This document shows, piece after piece, positions 13,729 to 17,166 of a DNA stretch of 17,166 nt. Positions within the stretch are counted from its first letter, which is position 1; the number at the start of each line of letters is the position of its first letter. The notes beneath the pieces were generated by a model that ran no database searches, was not told where the DNA came from, and saw nothing but the letters and a program-made list of their open reading frames with translations. The stretch spans positions 3,931-21,096 of the forward strand of contig MHEA01000156.1 in assembly GCA_001805085.1 (NCBI GenBank), written 5' to 3'. The position numbers were made by a program, and so were the translations under genes. The DNA is from Nitrospirae bacterium GWC2_57_9. GTDB taxonomy: Bacteria > Nitrospirota > UBA9217.

Positions 13729-14628
13729 ATGCAAAAGCATTTGAAGTTCTCAAAGATATTCTTGCTCCTGGCAACGCTCGGAACACTCTTTGTTCTTGCG
13801 GAGACGGTTCTCCAGCTCTTCGGGACCAGCATCTGTTCGGCAGAAGGCTGCAAACTCGTGGCCGGCTCGGCACGGTTCGGTGACCTCTCGATCCTTCTCA
13901 TCGGTCTCGGTATACTGTCTCTTTTGACGATACTGGCCGTCTGCCGAAAGTATCACACTGATCCCGTGATCGACAAGATCATCGACTTCGTTCTCGTCGT
14001 TTCCCTGGCCGCTGAAGGATTTTTTACCGGGTACCAGGCCTTCCGGCTGCATGCCGCATGCATATTCTGCCTTGTCGTGCTCGCCTTCCTGGTTTTGCTG
14101 AGCCTTATCAGACTGATGCAGGGCCACCGGGCGGTGGTCGCCGGTTTTGCGTCCCTGCTTGCTGTGTTCAGCCTGTTCTACCTGGTCCTTCCCGCAGGCG
14201 CCGTTACCTCCATCCCGACGCAGAACCAACTCGTCCTGTTCTATTCGGACGATTGCAAGTACTGCGCAGAGGTCCTGAAAGAGATCGAACGGAAGCAGCT
14301 GCCTGTTGACCATGTCCCGGTTGAAAATTACGTGGTTCTGTTGAAGAGCATGGGCATCGAGCATGTGCCGACGCTGTATGTGAACAGGAGCAACGAAAAG
14401 ATATTCCTGACCGGCAGGGATCCCATTCTCGCGTACCTCAATGACAGGCCGGAGGAACCGGAGGCGGCAATTAAACCGGAGGCTCCGGCGAAGAAAGAAG
14501 AGAAACGGGGCGTGCGAAAAAACAGGAACGACCCCTTCAACCTCGGCGGTCAAGAGGGTCTGCCTTTCGAATTGGTCATGCCGCCATCGGATGATGGGAT
14601 CTGCAAGTCGGACCAAAAATGCGATTGA
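13729..14628 (+). CDS. VKOR-thioredoxin-like fusion protein
   Basis: This 299-residue membrane protein couples quinone reduction to disulfide formation in the envelope, the role DsbB plays in E. coli. The N-terminal VKOR domain (about 8-155) spans the membrane four or five times. It has a loop cysteine pair C36/C41 (CSAEGCKLVAGS) and the quinone-proximal C111-I-F-C114. A thioredoxin- or glutaredoxin-like domain (about 166-240) carries the redox motif C176-K-Y-C179 and the cis-proline strand HVPTLYV. A proline/glutamate/lysine-rich tail follows, ending with two more cysteines (GICKSDQKC). ATG 13729 follows AGAGGT at good spacing. Bacterial VKOR-Trx fusions are known. The linker tail is unusual and of unknown use. 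Confidence 0.88.
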   Translation: MQKHLKFSKIFLLLATLGTLFVLAETVLQLFGTSICSAEGCKLVAGSARFGDLSILLIGLGILSLLTILAVCRKYHTDPVIDKIIDFVLVVSLAAEGFFTGYQAFRLHAACIFCLVVLAFLVLLSLIRLMQGHRAVVAGFASLLAVFSLFYLVLPAGAVTSIPTQNQLVLFYSDDCKYCAEVLKEIERKQLPVDHVPVENYVVLLKSMGIEHVPTLYVNRSNEKIFLTGRDPILAYLNDRPEEPEAAIKPEAPAKKEEKRGVRKNRNDPFNLGGQEGLPFELVMPPSDDGICKSDQKCD

Positions 14629-14672
14629 TAACTGATGCGGCTGCACGGCATTGCCCGGGCCCCTTTGCTGAG

Positions 14673-14701
14673 GGGTCGGACCTCAGGCGAGCGGCCGACC
14701 C
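14673..14701. promoter_or_regulatory. 7-bp inverted repeat downstream of the VKOR gene
   Basis: GGGTCGG (14673-14679) and CCGACCC (14695-14701) are exact complements with a 15-base loop, in a GC-rich untranslated stretch (14629-14829) that holds no supported gene. A T6 run begins at 14715, too far for a standard terminator but possibly part of a weak or Rho-dependent end. Confidence 0.3.
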
Positions 14702-14829
14702 TTCGCTCCGCTGTGTTTTTTCGAGGGCACCGGTCCCGGGGAACCGAGAAGGAAGCGGCGAGCCGGACGCCAGACAATTGCCGGGCAGCACGCGGCATTC
14801 CGGCAAGTGCCGAATACCTTTTAGCGGAG

Positions 14830-14861
14830 AAAAAGCCCTGGAGAGCGATCCAGGGCTTTTT
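14830..14861. terminator. Bidirectional intrinsic terminator
   Basis: AAAAAGCCCTGG (14830-14841) and CCAGGGCTTTTT (14850-14861) form a perfect stem with an 8-base loop. A T-run on one strand and an A-run on the other let it end transcription from both sides. It lies between the convergent VKOR gene (plus) and the lipoprotein gene (minus). Confidence 0.92.
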
Positions 14862-14894
14862 GTGTTCTAAAAAATCGGGTCATGATCCGAGGAA

Positions 14895-15350
14895 TTATTT
14901 TACGATCACCACGCCCTTCACCTCCGGATTACAATGATAATTATAGGTCCCGGGAGCAGTGAATTTTGCGCATTCGGATTTTCCCAGGCCAAAAGGCGGG
15001 ATGTGGAATGCTCCATTCTCGGGTACCTCACCGCTGATAACCCACCAGTTTTCCCCTGAGCCATTATTGGTCCATTTCACTACAGTGTTCACCGGCACGG
15101 TGACGTAGTCAGGGTCAAAAGTCTGGTTTTTCATCGATATATCCTTGGTGCCGGTGGCCGGACAGGGTATCAGCTGTACTTTTGACAAGGAAACCGCGGT
15201 ATTGCCGCTGTTTACGTTCCTTGGGTCTGACGAATCATCGATGCTGCTGTTGTCCCTTCCGCATGCAACGCACAACAGGAGCACGAGCGCGGTGGCTGCT
15301 GCAACAGAGAAGGTTCTGAAGACCGGAAGCATAGGCAGGTTTTTTTTCAT
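14895..15350 (-). CDS. Cupredoxin-fold lipoprotein lacking canonical copper ligands
   Basis: The protein has 151 residues. A signal with a hydrophobic run ends LLLCVAC, placing the lipidated cysteine at C30, followed by a Ser/Asp/Asn-rich linker (31-50). The rest (about 55-151) is cupredoxin-like: DISMKNQTFDPDYVTVPVNTV, then VVKWTNNGS, and the closing GTYNYHC block. Plastocyanin- or amicyanin-like proteins end with Cys-x-x-His-Pro-x-Met and have an earlier His. Here the C-terminal stretch is C140-N-P-E-V-K-G, two residues shorter, with His replaced by Asn and Met by Val, and the earlier ligand position reads NWWVISG. Copper binding of the usual type is therefore unlikely. The ribosome-binding site GGAGG lies upstream on the minus strand. 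Function is unknown. Confidence 0.8.
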   Translation of the reverse strand: MKKNLPMLPVFRTFSVAAATALVLLLCVACGRDNSSIDDSSDPRNVNSGNTAVSLSKVQLIPCPATGTKDISMKNQTFDPDYVTVPVNTVVKWTNNGSGENWWVISGEVPENGAFHIPPFGLGKSECAKFTAPGTYNYHCNPEVKGVVIVK

Positions 15351-15381
15351 GGTTGTTTCCTCCAGTTGTAACGAAAAAATA

Positions 15382-15395
15382 TAATCCTCGGATTA
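15382..15395. promoter_or_regulatory. Candidate operator: 14-bp palindrome upstream of the lipoprotein gene
   Basis: TAATCC and GGATTA are exact complements around TC. On the minus strand the palindrome abuts and overlaps a TATATT-like -10 box (+ strand 15378-15383), which puts it in a classic repressor position. A looser repeat of AGGA/TCCT words follows at 15394-15406. Confidence 0.4.
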
Positions 15396-15404
15396 GGACA
15401 TATC

Positions 15405-15424
15405 CTGCCGGCGGTTTCCGGCAG
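15405..15424. promoter_or_regulatory. 7-bp hairpin upstream of the lipoprotein gene
   Basis: CTGCCGG (15405-15411) pairs exactly with CCGGCAG (15418-15424) around CGGTTT. It lies upstream of the putative lipoprotein promoter on the minus strand. Possible roles are a protein site or the end of an RNA coming from the right. Confidence 0.4.
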
Positions 15425-15593
15425 TGTTTGCCTGAAGGCGCTTTGGCGGGTAATTGTCGGAGGATCATTCCACGGTGAACAGGGGTGGCGGCCGCAGAAT
15501 GATATTCATGTGCAATATGTGCATTTTTTATCCGAGAGATGAAACAGCTTTTTCTAGCTTATACTGTGAGTCTAACACAAAAAATAAAAAAGT

Positions 15594-15646
15594 CCCGGCC
15601 CGCGGAAAAGGATCGATTTAAAATAAAATGGTTCTTCCGGGTCGGG
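15594..15646. repeat. Imperfect GC-rich hairpin in the intergenic interval
   Basis: The left arm CCCGGCCCGCGGAA (15594-15607) pairs with TTCCGGGTCGGG (15635-15646) with one mismatch and a two-base bulge, enclosing an AT-rich loop of 27 bases. An A-rich run precedes it, so on the minus strand it would be followed by a T-rich tract and could act as a terminator for minus-strand transcription from the right. Confidence 0.4.
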
Positions 15647-15695
15647 TTGACGAAACAGGGAACTGACCGGGGCCACGAGTAAATGACGAAATGAG

Positions 15696-15947
15696 TCAAG
15701 TCCCATCCTGGGTACTATCACCATATCCCTTCTCGGCAGTTCGCATTCGAGCAGCGACCGGAATTTTACTTATCGTTCTCTTAAAGGCCGAAAGCAATCT
15801 CTCCGCAAAGATAGATCCGGCCGTAGAAACCTTCGTTTGCAGTTCTTTCCCGCAAAAAGGGCAGCAGGCACAATATGCAAGATAATCTGGTCTTCCCCGC
15901 GGAGGGAATGCTGTACATCTCCGGGGACAGGCCTTCCCGGAATTCAC
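15696..15947 (-). CDS. Doubtful small zinc-ribbon-like ORF
   Basis: A GTG at 15947 gives 83 residues (a TTG at 15977 would add ten). It includes ACPRRCTAFPP and then YCACCPFCGKEL, a cluster of cysteines spaced like a zinc ribbon, followed by a basic, helix-like end. No ribosome-binding site is visible before either start, and I recognise no family. It may be chance coding in an intergenic region or a decayed gene. The cysteine pattern is the only positive evidence. It would be transcribed away from pgm and toward the lipoprotein gene. Confidence 0.25.
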   Translation of the reverse strand: MNSGKACPRRCTAFPPRGRPDYLAYCACCPFCGKELQTKVSTAGSIFAERLLSAFKRTISKIPVAARMRTAEKGYGDSTQDGT

Positions 15948-15986
15948 CTGTTTTTTAGGATCGTGAACGGTCGGCAATTATTTTTC

Positions 15987-15995
15987 TGCTATACT
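15987..15995 (+). promoter_or_regulatory. Extended -10 promoter for pgm
   Basis: TGCTATACT gives a TG-n extension directly before a near-consensus -10 box (TATACT, 15990-15995), in an AT-rich stretch. No good -35 is found at 17 bases, as is common for extended -10 promoters. Transcription would start near 16002, about 67 bases before the pgm ATG. Confidence 0.6.
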
Positions 15996-16068
15996 AATCC
16001 CATGTTCGCATCGCAGCTCTACAGTCAAAAGCATTATCTATCCTGAACGCAGCCTGTTCCCAAAAACC

Positions 16069-17166
16069 ATGACCACTAATCCTCTCGCCGGCAAGCCGGC
16101 CGCACCATCGATCCTTGTGAACGTCCCGAAGCTCGTATCCGCCTACTATTCGAACGTACCCGACCTTTCCGTACCGGAACAGCAGGTGGTATTCGGTACA
16201 TCGGGCCACCGCGGTTCGTCCCTGGAAAAAACATTCAATGAATGGCATATCCTCGCCATAACGCAGGCCATTTGCCTCTACCGTGCGAATCAGAAGATAG
16301 GAGGCCCGTTGTTCCTGGGCGCCGATACTCACGCGCTCTCGGCGCCTGCCCTGGCCAGCGCGCTCGAAGTGCTCGCGGCAAACGGCGTGGAGGTGAGGAT
16401 ATCGCTCAAGGATGAGTATACCCCCACGCCTGCGGTCTCCCACGCGATCCTGACCTATAACCGGGGGAGGACGACCGGTCTTGCAGACGGCATCGTGGTC
16501 ACGCCGTCCCACAATCCTCCCGAAGACGGCGGATTCAAATACAATCCGCCCAGCGGCGGGCCCGCGGACCCCGGTATCACTGCCTGGATCGAGGCTAAGG
16601 CGAACGAATTCATCAGGGCGGAGCTGGCCGGCGTGAAGCGGGTTTCTTTCGAGAAAGCACTGCGTGCTCCGGGCATTCACCGGCACGACTACCTGAGCGC
16701 ATATGTAAAGGACCTGGGTAACGTGATCGATATGGCCGCGATCAGCGGATCGTCCATCACTCTAGGCGTGGATCCTCTGGGTGGGGCCTCGGTCCATTAC
16801 TGGAGCAGGATCGGCGAGCACTATGGCCTGGACCTGACCGTCGTGAACCGAGAAGTGGACTCGACCTTCAAGTTCATGACCGTGGACTGGGACGGCAAGA
16901 TCAGGATGGACCCTTCTTCGCCGCACGCTATGCAGCGCCTGATCGCCCTGAAGGACCGGTTCGACATAGCCTTTGCCTGCGATACCGACGCCGACCGGCA
17001 CGGCGTCGTGACCAGGGGCAGCGGCCTTATGCAACCCAATCACTATCTCGCGGTTATGGTCGATTACCTGTTTCGCAACCGGCCGGAATGGCGACCGGAC
17101 GCCGCGGTGGGCAAGACGCTCGTGAGCAGCGGTATGATCGACCGGGTCGCAGCAAGGCTCGAACGG
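16069..17166 (+). CDS. pgm: Phosphoglucomutase, alpha-D-glucose specific (3' partial)
   Basis: Pgm interconverts glucose-1-phosphate and glucose-6-phosphate, linking glycolysis to glycogen and sugar-nucleotide synthesis. 366 residues are visible of about 545 and the frame runs off the window. The sequence follows E. coli Pgm closely: FGTSGHRGSS at 42-51, GADTHALSAPA, and the phosphoserine loop VVTPSHNPPEDGG with S147. The magnesium loop D305-T-D-A-D309 is followed by RHG, and the NHYLAV and VGKTLVSSGMIDRV blocks come last. The sugar-binding loop and the C-terminal phosphate-binding domain lie outside the window. ATG 16069 matches the usual family start, although no strong Shine-Dalgarno sequence precedes it. 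Confidence 0.96.
   Translation, partial: MTTNPLAGKPAAPSILVNVPKLVSAYYSNVPDLSVPEQQVVFGTSGHRGSSLEKTFNEWHILAITQAICLYRANQKIGGPLFLGADTHALSAPALASALEVLAANGVEVRISLKDEYTPTPAVSHAILTYNRGRTTGLADGIVVTPSHNPPEDGGFKYNPPSGGPADPGITAWIEAKANEFIRAELAGVKRVSFEKALRAPGIHRHDYLSAYVKDLGNVIDMAAISGSSITLGVDPLGGASVHYWSRIGEHYGLDLTVVNREVDSTFKFMTVDWDGKIRMDPSSPHAMQRLIALKDRFDIAFACDTDADRHGVVTRGSGLMQPNHYLAVMVDYLFRNRPEWRPDAAVGKTLVSSGMIDRVAARLER

Larger units (their letters stand above)
15351..16068. other. Long, mostly non-coding interval between the lipoprotein gene and pgm
   Basis: About 700 bases without a gene I can firmly support. It holds a palindrome and a hairpin next to the lipoprotein start (15382-15424), two tandem 9-base units ATGTGCAAT/ATGTGCATT (15508-15525), a TATACT box at 15560-15565 overlapping TGTG-N7-CACA (15565-15579), and an imperfect hairpin (15594-15646). 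It also contains a doubtful small minus-strand ORF and the pgm promoter region. It is more AT-rich than the coding DNA. Confidence 0.5.

Noticed and set aside
13750..14646. Open frame of 298 codons opposite the VKOR gene
   Set aside because: It is a shadow of the VKOR fusion, with a composition typical of antisense of GC-rich DNA.
15565..15579. TGTG-N7-CACA as a Crp binding site
   Set aside because: The Crp consensus has eight bases between TGTG and CACA; seven would put the half-sites out of phase, so I record it only as a weak observation and not as a site.
1..17166. CRISPR array, tRNA, rRNA or insertion sequence
   Set aside because: No regularly spaced direct repeats, no cloverleaf or rRNA sequence and no transposase were seen on either strand.

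Overview
The window comes from a GC-rich bacterial chromosome. The gene content (a trpB-trpA-accD axis, CHASE2 adenylate cyclase with class II cAMP phosphodiesterase, polyferredoxins, a VKOR-thioredoxin fusion, PpsR, glucose-specific Pgm) recalls Desulfobacterota or Nitrospirota from sediment or groundwater. That placement is inference from gene content; no rRNA or other phylogenetic marker is present.

Layout. 1-2319: the 3' half of trpB and a complete trpA, separated by an insertion-like pair made of an AbiEii/MNT-type nucleotidyltransferase and an overlapping 59-residue ORF. 2297-6456: a cyclic-nucleotide module between trpA and accD, made of a truncated GAF gene, a Crp/Fnr regulator, a CHASE2 class III adenylate cyclase and a metallo-beta-lactamase-fold class II cAMP phosphodiesterase. 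This module is punctuated by AT-rich, imperfectly palindromic intergenic elements found almost nowhere else in the window. 6562-7761: accD, then a 12-bp inverted repeat, then a DUF2905 membrane protein. 7985-11431: a tight three-gene unit encoding a Tat-exported DUF362 protein, a haloalkane-dehalogenase-like hydrolase and a NapH/NapG-like fused polyferredoxin. 11513-13395: ppsR, then a D-Ala-D-Ala carboxypeptidase behind a clear sigma70-type promoter. 13729-14628: a VKOR-thioredoxin fusion behind a structured leader. A bidirectional terminator at 14830-14861 separates it from a convergent lipoprotein with a cupredoxin-like fold but without copper ligands (minus strand). After about 700 bp of mostly non-coding, hairpin-rich DNA, pgm begins at 16069 and runs off the end.

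How the parts fit. TrpB and TrpA form tryptophan synthase. The cyclase, the phosphodiesterase and the Crp protein could make, destroy and sense cAMP within one locus. The DUF362/hydrolase/polyferredoxin unit looks like an envelope redox system of unknown substrate. AccD, PpsR and Pgm are central metabolism, while the VKOR fusion and the carboxypeptidase act in the envelope.

The most interesting points are the two disruptions of the trp-acc order, the palindromic elements confined to the cAMP module, the fused polyferredoxin with an internal Tat-like segment next to a dehalogenase homologue, and the ligand-less cupredoxin lipoprotein.
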